Assembly: GCA_036971475.1 (NCBI GenBank)
Contig: JBAIZL010000006.1
Coordinates: forward strand, 2,667,001 to 2,731,000
Source of the DNA: Prosapia bicincta
Taxonomy: Eukaryota > Arthropoda > Insecta > Hemiptera > Cercopidae
DNA: 64,000 bases
Reading direction: 5' to 3'
Shown here: positions 1-11,779 of the stretch, in pieces
Position numbering within the stretch: the stretch's first letter is position 1
Layout of the letters: each line of letters opens with the position of its first letter
The notes under the pieces: generated by a model
The model's database searches: none
What the model was told of the DNA's origin: nothing
Seen by the model: the letters and a program-made list of their open reading frames with translations, nothing else
Position numbers and translations under genes: made by a program

Positions 1-3000
1 ACTCCCAATTCAAAATATATAGTCGGTTTAATGCTGGGTACATTTTTTACAAATTATAGTTTATATTTTGGAATTTATGTTTTAAAAAAAATCGAAGTTT
101 TCTTAAGAGAAAAATTTTTGAAATCTATAAAATGGAACTTGAATTTTAACTACAAAAAATCGTTCCACTTACTAATTTTTTTCATCTCACTACCATTGGG
201 AAATTTATCTTTAAATATGATGAAATTTATTATCAAAAACATGTTAAAGACATAAATATTGTACATCAAAAATATATTTGGAAATTTTTCAATATACATT
301 AAAAACTACTACAATACGCCCGCCAGTACAAACTTACACCACTGTTGCTTCTGTATGAAAAGCATATCAAAAGTTAAAAAATAGTTCCCATAACTTGGCC
401 TTTAAAATATCTATTGGTAATACTTCTAAATCAAGAAATATCCATTATCATCTAACACCCAGATAAGAACAAGAGAGGAACTGTATTTGGTGGTTCAAAT
501 GAAGTTCATTTATTTGAAATAATTACTTGTTTTTTTGCTAATTAGTTTAATCTAAGATTAAATACACAGAAATATTAGTAAATGAAAGAATTTTAACATT
601 AAAGGTGAAGAAGAAATATATTATTACCACAAATTATCTCAGATAACAGTATTTTAATCACTTCACCATTGGAAGAAACATTTAAAAGTAGCCTATAGTA
701 TTTCAAGTTTAAAATATTTTAAATCCATTTTTGTAAATATAAACAAAATTTAAATGTGATGAAATTTCTGTCTTTTTATTGCAATTTAGTTATAATGTTC
801 TTTGTTTAAGCTAGCACTTTCAAGTTCAATTCAAAATGTTTTTAATGATTCATCTTGTACTTTCGCTTAATTTGTAACACCATTTGTTACCCATCTAGTT
901 TTGAACAATACATAGAAGATGAAATTATTTTTTAATTAATTAAGAACTACTATTGTAAACGTAAATGACATAATGAACCTAAACTCTTAATTTGCGACGG
1001 AACTAATTATCTGATGACAAAAGGTTTCTGTAATATGAGTCTGTGCCCTTTATATTGAAGTATCTTAAATGGCAATTGCTTCATGGCCCATTTGCTCTAG
1101 ACTTTGTGACAAAGGTCAGAACAAGAAAGGCCTACTGCACAACAATATTTGAATTCTTTACTTCGTTCAATACACAAACAACTAATACAGACTAAAATAC
1201 TGTTTACTATATTACAAATATACAGTTTATGTATTATAATTGAAATAGAAATTTATATTGTAATGTCTAATATGATCTTTTATGTTGATTATGACAAATT
1301 ATAAACGAGAAAAATTTTGTAAAAAAGCCTTTAGTTAGTTTTTAAACATTGCTCTACAATTCAATTTAAAACTGGTATCTGCTTCAGGATCTAGATATTT
1401 CTTTGCCATTTAAATAGCGACAAATAAATTCACATATGTAAAACCACAACCAAACACAGATTACAAAATCAATCGCACTTTCATAAAATAATTAAAAAAT
1501 TCAACAAAAAAATCAATAAGTTCAGGTTACAAATATTATAATGTTATCACAGATCATCTTTTAAATGAAATAATTTAATTATATTTTTAAAAAATAATAT
1601 ATTATTAGATAGTATAATTAGAGAATAATAAAATCAAAAACGTAGTTTATCAGATTAATTGTAGCCTAGAACTTATCAATAATAATTACGACTTTTAAGT
1701 ACGAAACGTGAAGTGCATGAAACAAATTTTTTTTAAAAAACGGACAAAATATAATGCCTTTTCCTAACATGTTTTTAATAATAGAGAAGATATTATTGGC
1801 ACAATTAAAATGGTTACATTAAGATTCTAGAATTACAGTAAAAGAGGAGTTACAAAAAAGATTTATAGAATATTAAACTTTTAAAAGAATGTAAAGAATA
1901 GCAAATTTAAAATTCATATTGAGGATATTTAAAATTCAAATTAACTTCTTTACATATTTGAGCAATACTGCTGGATTAATATTTCATTATTTGACAGAAT
2001 TAAAATTCATCTGATGAATTTTACATTGAATGCTGTGAAAATTAGGTTTTCTTTATTTATTTATTTTATTTTATTTATTTATTCATTTATTTTGCTGTAA
2101 TGCCAATGTTTAGTTGTTGTTTTAAATAATATTTACATACTATGTAAACATATGTGTTGTTTGAAAAATATATGTTTAACGTCTGATGAGAATGAGTTTG
2201 GAATCAATATTGAGAAAAATGTTTTAATTAAATGTCATTTCAAATTTGAATTGCCTATGATGGATCGTAATTAACAGAATATATTATAAATAACGCAGAC
2301 ATAAACTGTGATTTTCTTTGTACTTTGACTATATATTTTTTTAACGCTTTTTGGTAATAGATATTTTTTGGAGCAATACTGGTGAGTTTTTACTGTATGT
2401 TCCTTACCTAATTTAATTTTAAAATTTAACTTTCTAGGTTATATACAAAAGGATTATATTATTACTATGAAAAATAAAAGTCTACTATATATACTCCTAC
2501 ATCACACTGGAGTATTTTGGCATAAATTGTAATACAGTATTAATAAAAATTTAATCTTGTAATACTAAGGGAATGATACAAGTTAGACCTTTAAACACAA
2601 AAAGCAAGTGAACTACAAAGAATTTATGAAAATTAAGAAAACAAAAATACTTTTCAGATGGAAAAGGAAAAAAATATATGTAAAAGTTTTAATCTTCATG
2701 TAATTTTAAATTTTCAACAAATTAAACTTTTATAAGGTTTAATTTTCAACTAAAGCTTATAGTCTTCTTAAATGATGTTCACTTTTAGAAAAGGTTAGCT
2801 TCAAAGATAAACTTGATAGATTTCAAGGAGGTTTTATAATAAATTCAATAAATACATTACACAATATAAAAAGATTATGTGGTTTGAATGCTTTGAAAAT
2901 AATTATGTAGACTGTTATTTGTTTAATCTGTATTTGTTTTCCGACTAGTTTTAAAAAAGTAAACAAAATTGTATTGTGTTGAATACATAATTTGTACAAT

Positions 3001-4670
3001 TACGTGAAAATAATTAAAGCACTTCAGTAAATCAGGAGGCAGATGGATTAATTAAAATTATTCTAGCTCTAACAAAGCTTTGAACAGTTTAGGTGTTAAC
3101 TTCATCAATTGCTTTGTAGTTCTTAGGCCTTTACCTAGTATGAAATAAAGGATATGAAAGATTAACAAAGGGCCATAAAGCCTCTTGGTAGAGGTTTCAT
3201 TTATGCAGTGTTAATCTACTATCTACAGGAATCTAAATAAAAATTGTAAGATCACTTTTTAATGGTAAGATCAGAAATAAAAGAGATATCAGAAACCATT
3301 TTCTTAAACCACTGATGAATCAAATGAGTGGAGATAATAATTTCAACATATAGGTCAAATTTTATAAGCTAGCACTTAACTCTTAGGGAGAAATTGTGTA
3401 TTCGTAATCTATAAAACATTAGGCACTGTCATCGGAGCCATAAATTGCGGCCTACCAGTCGATAATAGATTGTATTATTAGCACCCTTCCATGAATGCTC
3501 TATTTACATTGGTTGTTATTTTTACTATATATTATAAGCTATTAATAAGTAACAAAATATTGAGTCAACCCTATGAGACAGCGAAGTTCAAAGATCGATA
3601 TTTTTTTGAAAATGACCTCTGACCTCTTCTCGTCCTCTTGCCAAGGCCTGCAGCCCCTAAGTGTCAGCTTATAAAATTTTACCTAACTATAACAAAATTT
3701 GGAAAACTTCAACTGCTAAAAGTAGAAGCTGAAATATGTATCCCTACTTTAATAAAACTGGAACTGAGCATGTAATTCAGATGACTGTATAACTTCATAT
3801 GGAGTATATGCAAACAAAACAAAATTTAGAAACCAAAATGTCTACAGGCATAATAGTGAAACTTTCCTTTGTATGTTTTTAAAATAAGTCTCTAAAATAC
3901 TCTAATTTTTTACAATATAACTTCAAATTTATAAATACTGCTTTTTATATGAATACAGAATGGTTAAAAACATTTTCCCCTGAAATTGGAGATTTTGATT
4001 TAAAGCAACACAAAGATAAATTTAATTTTAATAAATTACTTTTTTTTAATCCACACAATAATTAACTTCTCCTGTGTTTACTTTCTGGAATTAATGAGTT
4101 TTAAACAAATCAATTTCAGTTCTCTAAAATAAATCAATGTATTTTAGATCAGAGGTTTAACCCTAAACTATACGGCATATTAACATTTATTGATATTTAA
4201 GGTCTGCCCAAAAATAATGAAATTGTTACAAAAAAAATTGTAAATATATTAATTTTGTTCAAATTAAGCTCTTTCTAAATTAAAAATATATATAATGTTC
4301 ATGTTATACCATGCAATTACAATGTTTAAACGACAATATCGTGATAATGTTTTCAACAGGCAGTGTGAAATAATTTTTTAATTAAAAAAAATCAATATGA
4401 TATGAAACAATTGTAACTGATCATACAAATTCTGAAGACAAATGTCATATCAATTTTGCTTGTGTTTAAATGCTTGAAAATAAGTAAGCACCTAAATAAT
4501 TCCAGTAATTTTTTTTAAAGAAAATAATTGTACTGTGTATGTGAGACATTAACTTTGAATAAATATAAATATTGTTAAATGTACAATATTTAGAAAAGCC
4601 TTAATGTCTGCAAATTCTGCCAAGATTCTGGAGTTTGCAGTTTTTGTGTTGTACATCTTGCTGTTTTTAT
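1..4670. other. AT-rich intergenic DNA, nothing recognised
   Basis: No reading frame longer than about 75 codons, no protein motif and no clear inverted or tandem repeat were seen. A short TTTA-rich low-complexity run lies at 2050-2095. The stretch looks like unique, decayed intergenic or intronic sequence. Confidence 0.6.
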
Positions 4671-4689
4671 GGAAATTACACTTGTTTGT

Positions 4690-5630
4690 ATTATCTTGGC
4701 AAAAAAAACACTACTTACTGATTTATTCAGCAGACACGTTTGGCACTAGGTCAGCGCATTATTCAATACTGTGAATCACTGACAAGACTGTTACTCAAGT
4801 GTGTTGTGTTGCTGAGAGTCTGTGGTGTATTTCTGTTCTGTGGTGTGTTATTGTTCATAGAGTAGTTGTTAATTATGTGCTCAAATATAGTCTTTGATTG
4901 GGAGTGTGTTTTGTCATTCAGAATGTGTTGTGGATGGTATTTATGGTGTTTATATATTTCATAGTTTTCTACTATGTTAAGTTTTTTGCTTTTTATGATG
5001 TAATGTAGGATTTTTATATTAATGTATATGTCAGTCTGTGAGTGTAGTGTGTTTTGTATGTGTATGGCAAAATTTGATGTGGGTTGTGTCTTCTTATCTG
5101 TTTTGCGTGTTCTTCGTATCTTGTGGTAAATGTTCTCCTGTTTGTCCTATGTAAAGCTGGGACAGTTGTTGCATGTAATCTTGTATATGCCTGCCGTATC
5201 GTGTTTATCCGGGTTCGTTTTTGAACTGTGTAGATGTTATTTAATTGGGTTGGCTGTTGTGAATGCTACTTTGTATTTAAGTTTGCGAAATGTGGAAGAT
5301 ATTATTTGTGATGTGTTATCATGATATGTAAGTGTTATATATTTTTGTGTTTGTGTGTTATTGGTTTTTGTTGTGTTATGTGTGCGTTGTTTTTTGCGCA
5401 TTATGTTGTCTATCAAAGTGTGTTTGTATCAGTTGTTATTGGCTATGTGTTTTATTGTGTTTAGTTCATTTATGTTGTCTTCATTGTTCATGGGTATGTT
5501 GATTAATCTGTGTATCATGGAGTGGAGGCAGCATGTTTGTGTTGTGTAGGGTGATTGGGCTTGTTGTGTATAACTCTGTATGTGGTGGTTGGTTTCCTGT
5601 TTTGAATGTGTGTTTGTTGTTTTGTTTTGT
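4690..5630 (-). pseudogene. PLE-D fragment: RT C-terminal part, GIY-YIG endonuclease, 3' tail (decayed)
   Basis: Read on the minus strand, the stretch gives a recognisable PLE C-terminal half with several stops. Near 5400-5520 it reads RLINIPM, then LNTIKHIA and HTLIDNIMRK, as in the RT-endonuclease connector of family A at 63.1 kb. At 5130-5190 it reads GIYKITCNNCPSF followed by a stop where the YIG half should be, so the GIY-YIG nuclease is broken. Downstream, toward 4690, come KILHYIIKSKKLN and ENYEIYKH, also matched in the other PLE copies here. The terminal sequence at 4672-4800 follows. PLEs encode a reverse transcriptase fused to a GIY-YIG nuclease; this copy is 5'-truncated and inactive. 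Confidence 0.75.
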
Positions 5631-5719
5631 TATGTATTATCTTGGCAAAAGAAAACCACTACTTACTGATTTATTCAGCAGACGTGTCTCATATCATAAA
5701 CAACAACAAACACGTCCCA

Positions 5720-5920
5720 AAAAAAATATATTAATACAGATACGTAGCTGACCTCCCAATCCTATACAAAGGCAACATAAGAGAGATAAACACCTTTCAC
5801 AATTACATAAACAAATTACACAATAATATAAACTTCGCACTGGAAACAGAACAATAGAACAAAATCAACTTCCTAGACCTAACGATAACAAAACAAAACC
5901 ACAACACCACAGACTCACAC
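5720..5920 (+). pseudogene. PLE-D reverse transcriptase fragment with altered catalytic box
   Basis: The plus-strand translation runs RYVADLPILYKGN, INKLHNNINFALETEQ, a stop, then NKINFLDLTITKQN. This is the region around the RT catalytic box of Penelope-like elements. The expected RYVDDL reads RYVADL at 5738-5755, so one catalytic aspartate has become alanine. About 200 bases survive, after which the sequence jumps to the 3' terminal repeat at 5935-6055, an internal deletion of the GIY-YIG region. Confidence 0.7.
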
Positions 5921-6114
5921 AAACACAACACACGTGAGCAACAATCTTGTCAGTAATTCACATCATTGAAAAAGCGCTGACCTAGCGCAAAACGGGTCTG
6001 CTGAATAAATCAGCAAGTAGTGTTTTTTTGCCAAGATAATACAAACAAGTGTAATTCTGGAGTTGTTAATTTTGGAAGTATAAAGACGTGTAAAGCTAAT
6101 AATAACAAATAAAT

Positions 6115-6420
6115 GGAAATGGACAATTTATGACGAAGCTGAGGTCAGTCGAGATTGGAAAGGATAAGAAATGAACAAATTTTTAATAAAATGGAAATGG
6201 ATAAGAGTATAAAGGAGGAGATAGGGAAAAGGTAATTGGGATGGTTTGTACATGTAAAGCGGATGGTAGAAGACAGGTGGCCCCGAAAGGTACTTCAATG
6301 AATTACCCTAGAGAAAAGAAAGAGGACGACCACAAAGAGGTCAAAGCAATGACTGCAAGAGGCATTATCGTGTGACAGGAAATTGGGGGTGGAAAGGCAG
6401 CGACAGCTGTAACAGATTCT
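6115..6420 (+). pseudogene. LINE C-terminal relic
   Basis: With frameshifts corrected, the plus strand reads LGWFVHVKRMVEDRWPRKVLQ followed by KRKRGRPQRG. This corresponds to the conserved tail of many animal LINE reverse transcriptases (LRWFGHVxRM...RxPRKVLEW...RxRGRPRxxW). The piece is short, with several stops, and starts directly after the PLE cluster. The clade (CR1-, RTE- or jockey-like) cannot be decided from it. Confidence 0.65.
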
Positions 6421-6424
6421 TTTA

Positions 6425-6620
6425 CATATATATATTTAGGTTAGTTCTAGTAGAGCTTAAAGCTTATTTAGGAATTTTTGGACTAGATAGGAGACTGACA
6501 GACTTACCTAATGGCAATAGTCCAAAACTGCAATCTTTTGGAAATAAATAAATAGACACATACAAAAACTTATCAAACTATTGAAATATTTCAATCAAAA
6601 GTAATCTTCGTCAATCAAAA
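6425..6620. repeat. Diverged solo copy of the 32.3-kb PLE-type terminal unit
   Basis: The stretch TATATTTAGGTTAGTT, then TTTTGGACTAG, GAGACTGACAGACTTACC and ATTGAAATATTTCAATC matches 32200-32360 in order. On the minus strand the core reads UUGACGA, then a weak stem and GAAAUAUUUC: a decayed version of the hammerhead-like core seen in the better copies. Only one arm is present here. Confidence 0.55.
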
Positions 6621-6914
6621 AATAAAAAAGGAAAAAAGCTATACCTTTTTTTCATTTTCTCTTTTTTGAATTCAAGAAGAAATATGCTGCTCAAGAAGAA
6701 ATATGTATGACATCAACAAATACCAACATCACAGACTGAACATCCACACCAGAAAATTAATTAAGATTCGACAATGGTCAAGTGACCGAAAGGTGCCTCA
6801 TTGCATAAGATAAAATTATTGCACTTAGTAGTGGAGAAAATTATTTACAAGTAATAATAATAACTTCATAAAATCAGTGCAACGGAAAAGTAATGGAGAA
6901 CGTGAAATATCATG

Positions 6915-6915
<1 letters not shown>

Positions 6916-6985
<70 letters not shown>
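6916..6985. repeat. (TA)n microsatellite
   Basis: An AT dinucleotide run of about 35 units with one CA interruption. The region from 6990 to 7710 around it shows nothing further that I recognise. Confidence 0.9.
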
Positions 6986-6986
<1 letters not shown>

Positions 6987-7714
6987 CATGTAAGACTTAA
7001 TTTTCCATTATGACATATGATGAAGTTTGGAAAAAACAAAGTCTTATATTCACATTGGGCCCTGTTATAACATATCAACTGATTTATCCAGTTGATCCAG
7101 TTAAACATTTTCAAAGTTTAAATGCAATATTATTCACTTCCTATTATCTTGGAATGACTTGGAGGGAAAACCGATAAGGTATGGTTGAATATCTACGATC
7201 AGTCATCACTTAATCCACTGACCAATCAACTAGCACAGTTGTCATTACTTTTGGGACTAGCTATGCACATTCTCAATAGTGTATGATATTATTAAATTAT
7301 TTCTGCTACTGACAAGATTTGTTAGATTCTAACCTGTGAAACAAAACTGGAAAGTTTTTTTCTGAGCTCGAGTCATGTATTTTCAATTTTCAACAACAAT
7401 TAATTCTATAATTTCAATGGCTTTCATCTTTCAACTTGGTGTCAGCTGAAAATTTCAAAACCTAAATTAATATAAACAAAAAACTTGTTTATCGATAATT
7501 GAGAAACTAAAATTTCATTGAACTAAAGGAATTTTTAATATGGTCCTACATTAATTTTAAACTATAAAATCGAATTGTTTTTTTAATACTATACTGCATT
7601 TTGTTTCTATTAAAACTGGTCTTATTAGACCAACCATTAACAAAATAATCATATAATTAAACTGCCCATTAACTAAAAAGTTCTTATCTGGTCAATTTCA
7701 ATTGCATATATTAG

Positions 7715-8330
7715 ATCTAGCACAACACAACACTACTCTAATTCCAGTGGTTTGGTTATCTTTAATCTTCTAACCATATACTGGTTATAGAAAAGTTGAA
7801 GAGCCACTGCACTTGGATGAAGGTGAAGTCTCTTTACATGTTTTTTTTTTGACATCTTCTTTATTTCTTTTGTTAACGTTGCGATACTCAGATCTCAATA
7901 AATATCATTGTGTTTTACATACCAAGGAGCATTTACCATATTTCTCACTACCTTAAAGGAACATCTGAAGAATTTCTACATTAAACTCTTTTGCACATTC
8001 CCACAGTTGGCTCCCATATAGTCAAACTAGTTTCAAGATGTGATTTGAGAGGTTTGAATTTCTACCTAAGAGCCAATATTGATTACGGTATTTGTTATTT
8101 AATTACTCCTTCCTTTCCTTGATGTGGTGTTTCTATCTTAGTTTAGCATCTAGGCTCATACCTAGATATTTAGCTTTATTTTCATAAGGAATGATTATTC
8201 CATTAACATCCAATAGCGAAGTTAACGATGTTAATACCTTAATTGTGAAGTTAATGTTACTGACTTCACTTCACTGAGTTTGATTTTCCATTTATCAAAC
8301 TCCATTCTAAAAGTTTGTTTGTTGCTCTCT
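7715..8330 (-). pseudogene. Jockey-clade LINE reverse transcriptase relic (C-terminal part)
   Basis: Translating the minus strand with frameshifts gives, in order, KYLGMSLDAKL, HHIKERKEELNNKY, YWLLGRNSNLS, VNAPWYVKHNDIY and finally HPSAVALQL with RRLKITKPLELE. These are the characteristic blocks downstream of the RT core in insect jockey elements (KYLGxxLDxxLxWxxHI, YWLLGRxSxLS, APWYVxNxxIxxDL, RRLKRxxPxDL). Many stops and indels show an old dead copy; the RT catalytic region itself is missing. Confidence 0.75.
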
Positions 8331-8334
8331 GCCC

Positions 8335-9200
8335 TTTGTTTGTAGATGTATATATGTCTTTGCCACTTGCTAATAATGCACTGTTGGACTGTCGTTGAAA
8401 TAAATGAAGCCGTCTTATAGTTATATACTACAAACAGTTTATTGACACTGTTATTGACCTTTATTTAAGTGCAATTGTTCTTGATATCCTTTCAATTGTA
8501 GATTAATTTTTAGGCTGTAGTCTGAGGGATTTTTTATTTCAAGCTGTGGGTTTTTGTGGAGTAAAAAATGTCATGATCATAGTTCTTCTTATGGAGAGAA
8601 GGAATTAGACCAGAAGTCTTGGTAATTGATCTAAGATTAAAGATACATTTTTTTTATCAATAGACAAAATCCTATGAAATTGGACATTATAAAACAGAAA
8701 CTTTGATTATGGACAAATAAATATACTAAATTATTTTTTACTAAATAGATTTGTTGTGTAAAAATATTTGTGATTGGATGTCTACATACTGGAAAATGAA
8801 AATTAATGTTCCAATTACCACACAAGCATGAACTAATTATACGGCAAACATTACAGCCCAAACACCAAACACTGTAATGTAGGTCAACTAGCACAATAGT
8901 GATAACTACTTTATATATAACTTTAGTTTCACCTAAAATTAAATAAATTGTAGATGGATATTTCTAGATGAATATTTTTGAAGAAGGAAAATAATTATAA
9001 GAACATTATTGCTGCCACAAACATCTACCACTCTATCTTTACTATAATGATGTAAAAATTAGTAAAATGATATATAATGGATGCTCTTAATGCTTGATTG
9101 ATAATATACACTGGAGAGACCCTGAAACAATTCTGGTATAGTTATAAAGAGGAATAAATGCTATGTAATCATTCATTACTATATCCACTAGGATTACATA
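8335..9200. other. Unassigned AT-rich sequence
   Basis: No protein motif or repeat was recognised. The short open frames here look random. Confidence 0.5.
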
Positions 9201-9207
9201 ACCCCTA

Positions 9208-9390
9208 CTAACACCGCCACCGAGTAAACATTGCTACCAAAGAGGGAAAAACTAGCAGCACAGTAGCAGTAGTTCACATATTTTCTGCCTGCAAAATTTG
9301 CTCACACTGGTTACAACCAGTGCTGCTACATTGCTGCTAGTATTTCTCTCTTTAGATGCAATGTTTACTCGGTCTAGTAGTAATTCACAA
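9208..9390. repeat. Small inverted-repeat (MITE-like) element
   Basis: Arms of about 55 bases face each other. The left arm begins CCGAGTAAACATTGC near 9219, and the right arm ends GCAATGTTTACTCGG near 9379. Between them, GCAGCACAGTAGCAG pairs loosely with CTGCTACATTGCTGC. Part of the right flank (TAGTAATTCACAAATTTTTT) repeats an internal stretch. No coding sequence and no clear target duplication; the superfamily is unknown. Confidence 0.6.
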
Positions 9391-9884
9391 ATTTTTTACA
9401 TGCAATATTTACTTGTTCTAGTAGTATTTGTACAAGTACAAAAAGTATTAATCTAAAAAAAGTGAAGTGCAAAGTTGGAATTTTCATTAATAGAAATATT
9501 CACTAATATATAGTTTTAAAACTAATTCAGATATATAACCATGCATCATTATCATTATTTCACAGTATTTAATTAATTTATACTCGTTTTTTCAGCTTGG
9601 CTATCATGTAGACCATGAAAGTCAAATAAGCCTATGAAGTCAACTTTCAGTCAAATAAGAGATAACAATAAGCAGCTGAAGTATAGAGCTAACTACATCA
9701 CCCTTCTTGTATACTAAATGACGTAAGACAGCTATCTGCAACAAAATTTCCATGGTGCAAAAAGATAATAATCTTTATTATATCTTTTTTAATAGATAAC
9801 CAATTCTGAAAAAAAAAATAATGTATAAACCAGATGTTAATATTTTAGACTTTCAATTGAGATGACATTATTTCAAAGATATAT

Positions 9885-10714
9885 ACTATTGTAGATAATT
9901 TGAACGCCTTCAATTCAAAATTGACAATATTTTAAGGTTTTGGGTTGGTCCCTTGAAGTTATATGCCACCAATGAAAAACAATTATGGATAATTCGAAGT
10001 TCAACTCCTTTAATTCGAAGTTATTTGTTTGGATATAGATCGAATTCCATGATACTAGTGATTGTCTTTCAAGAATTTTCTGTGCTTGGTTTAAAGTCAC
10101 AGTGTTTGGTGCATTCGGTGACAGGAATTCTGTGTAAGCAGTGTTTCGATATTCTGCTCAGTCACCAGTTTGTAATTACATAAGTGTGCATCTTTTAGGT
10201 GAAGATTTTTCCCTTCACCTATTGAATGGGAAGCCAATATGCACATCACCTTTGAAGGGTATGTTATTGTAGACGAACAAGTAGAAATGTGTGGAGAACT
10301 TTCTGATCGACGTTTTAGCAGAAGTGAAAAACAAAAAAAAGTTCCAAATTGTCAGATTTAGAAGAAAATCAAGCTGTATGGTGTCACCAATCCTTACAAC
10401 ATCAAACATGTTCAAGCTCTTCATTATTTGCTCGAGTTTCGGCAGTACATCGAAGGACAAAGGAATGTTAAGGACAGTGTTTTCTATTCCCTAAATTAAT
10501 GTACTTGAGGATTTTGCAAATTTTAAGAGAATAAATTCTGCAAGACAATCGGACATATTAAAATATTTTTAAAAACTTTAATTTTGTACTGTACAAAAAA
10601 AACTGGAGCGGGTTTGATCAAAAAGGTATTTTCCAACTTTCATAATAAAATTTTTTTGGAATTAGAAATGTTTTAATTAGTTCCTTCGGCTTCAAATTGT
10701 CCAAGTCTACTGTA
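9885..10714. mobile_element. Possible non-autonomous pogo/Tigger-like DNA element
   Basis: The left end (GTAGATAATTTGAACGCC) and the reverse complement of the right end (CAGTAGACTTGGACAATTTG) are imperfect inverted repeats, flanked by TA on both sides. The left third carries several AATTCGAAGTT-like motifs, as in pogo/Tigger termini. Short frames inside (10291-10494 plus, 10215-10460 minus) show no transposase motif that I recognise. The assignment rests on terminus style only and is tentative. Confidence 0.35.
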
Positions 10715-11088
10715 TATGACAAGTGTGGGCTCACGACTATTTTCACTTGTGGGGACCAGCTTAAATTCAGTGAACAACTATCTTGAACCAATAAGATTCA
10801 ATCAAATGTCAAAACGTTTATCAGAAAAGTAATCAAATTTAATTATTTTCATTTACTGAATACTGACAATGCTAATTACTTCATAAACTATAGGCTTGAA
10901 GATAGTCAATAGCCTATATTGTAATTTATTTTTTCATTTGAGTACTGAACTTCACTGTTCTTAGATTAGCAAATAAAGAAGATTGTCACTAAATAAACAC
11001 CTTCTTTATTATTGAAGTTTGTCACTTCTAAAATAACATCTTTATGAATAAAGCACGAAATTAAGTTAATTAATCACTTTAACAATAG

Positions 11089-11372
11089 TTTATGACTATC
11101 CGAACTTTAAATTTTGTAAATTTGTTAAAACTTACTGAGACATAACGTTTTCAATCGCTATGTATCGATCTTCATCAGTGTCTTTTGCTTGGAGATGTCT
11201 GTTCAAGCTGTGACGGTTTTAAAGGCAGGTTTTCGATAGTATCAAAGAGTGTGTGATATTATCGAAAACCTGCAATAGAATGAAGATCGCCACATAGTGA
11301 TCGAAAATGTTATGTCTCAGTAAGTTTTAACAAATTTACAAAATTCAAAGTTCAGATAGTCGTAAACTATTG
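11089..11372. repeat. Inverted PLE-type terminal pair (family C), hammerhead-like core in left arm
   Basis: The left arm (about 11089-11183) and right arm (about 11282-11372) are reverse complements, both containing the family-C core. The loop holds a second hairpin, GCAGGTTTTCGATA pairing with TATCGAAAACCTGC (about 11226-11273). The 3' flank ends with the family-C tag GGACTACAAAATTCAAG near 11407. Related units lie at 17.1 and 54.2 kb. Confidence 0.75.
11138..11183 (-). ncRNA. Hammerhead-ribozyme-like core, family C
   Basis: On the minus strand: stem I AGACA (pairs with UGUCU), CUGAUGA, AG, AUCG...CGAU as stem II, U, GAAA, a two-pair stem III with loop CG, cleavage triplet UUA, then UGUCU. 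All invariant core blocks are present. Departures from the textbook fold are the extra bases beside stem II and the very small stem III. Confidence 0.45.
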
Positions 11373-11439
11373 TTAGTGATTAATTCAAATTTACCGAACG
11401 TAAAGGACTACAAAATTCAAGTAATTAAGTTAGTCTTGC

Positions 11440-11765
11440 CTCATACTGTTCCTTGAACATATTTTTATTCTATAACAAACTAAAACAACTTTCAGTATTT
11501 CAGTTGCCATTGCAATCTGTGAAGTTACAGCGATTTGAAGAACATTAAACAGTTTTGGAGAACAAATCTTTAAAGGAATGTTTACAAAAAAAATGGAAAT
11601 CTCACTCAAAGAAACCATATTTTTATTCTATTCAACACTAAAACAACTTTCAGTATTTCAGTTGCCATTGCAATCGGTGAAGTTACAGCGATTTGAAGAA
11701 CAAATCTTTAAAGGAATGTTTACAAAAAAATGGAAATCTCACTCAAAGAAACCATATTTTTAAAC
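11440..11765. repeat. Direct duplication, about 140-158 bp, two copies
   Basis: The block from ATATTTTTATTCTAT through CTAAAACAACTTTCAG to AAACCATATTTT occurs twice, starting near 11459 and 11617. The second copy lacks about 20 bases present in the first. It adjoins the hAT relic and may be part of it. The two copies are otherwise almost identical, so the duplication looks recent. Confidence 0.8.
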
Positions 11766-11779
11766 AACTAATTTTGATA

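Larger units (their letters stand above)
4672..6055. mobile_element. Rearranged Penelope-like element cluster (family D) with inverted ends
   Basis: The two outer ends are inverted copies of one terminal sequence: about 55 bases at 4679-4735 match the reverse complement of 5996-6052 almost exactly. A third terminal copy at 5636-5690 has the same orientation as the left one. Between them lie a minus-strand fragment of PLE coding sequence (connector, GIY-YIG domain, C-terminal tail) and a plus-strand fragment of its reverse transcriptase. The order suggests one 5'-truncated minus copy abutting a second terminal repeat, then an internally deleted plus-strand copy. Tandem and inverted arrangements are usual for PLEs. 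Stops and a damaged catalytic motif show it is dead. Confidence 0.75.

Noticed and set aside
5130..5751. Plus-strand frames of 64-72 codons with hydrophobic, membrane-like sequence
   Set aside because: They are antisense shadows of the minus-strand PLE-D coding remnant.
8637..8894. 85-codon minus frame rich in Cys
   Set aside because: No recognisable motif, AT-rich and isolated; likely a chance frame.
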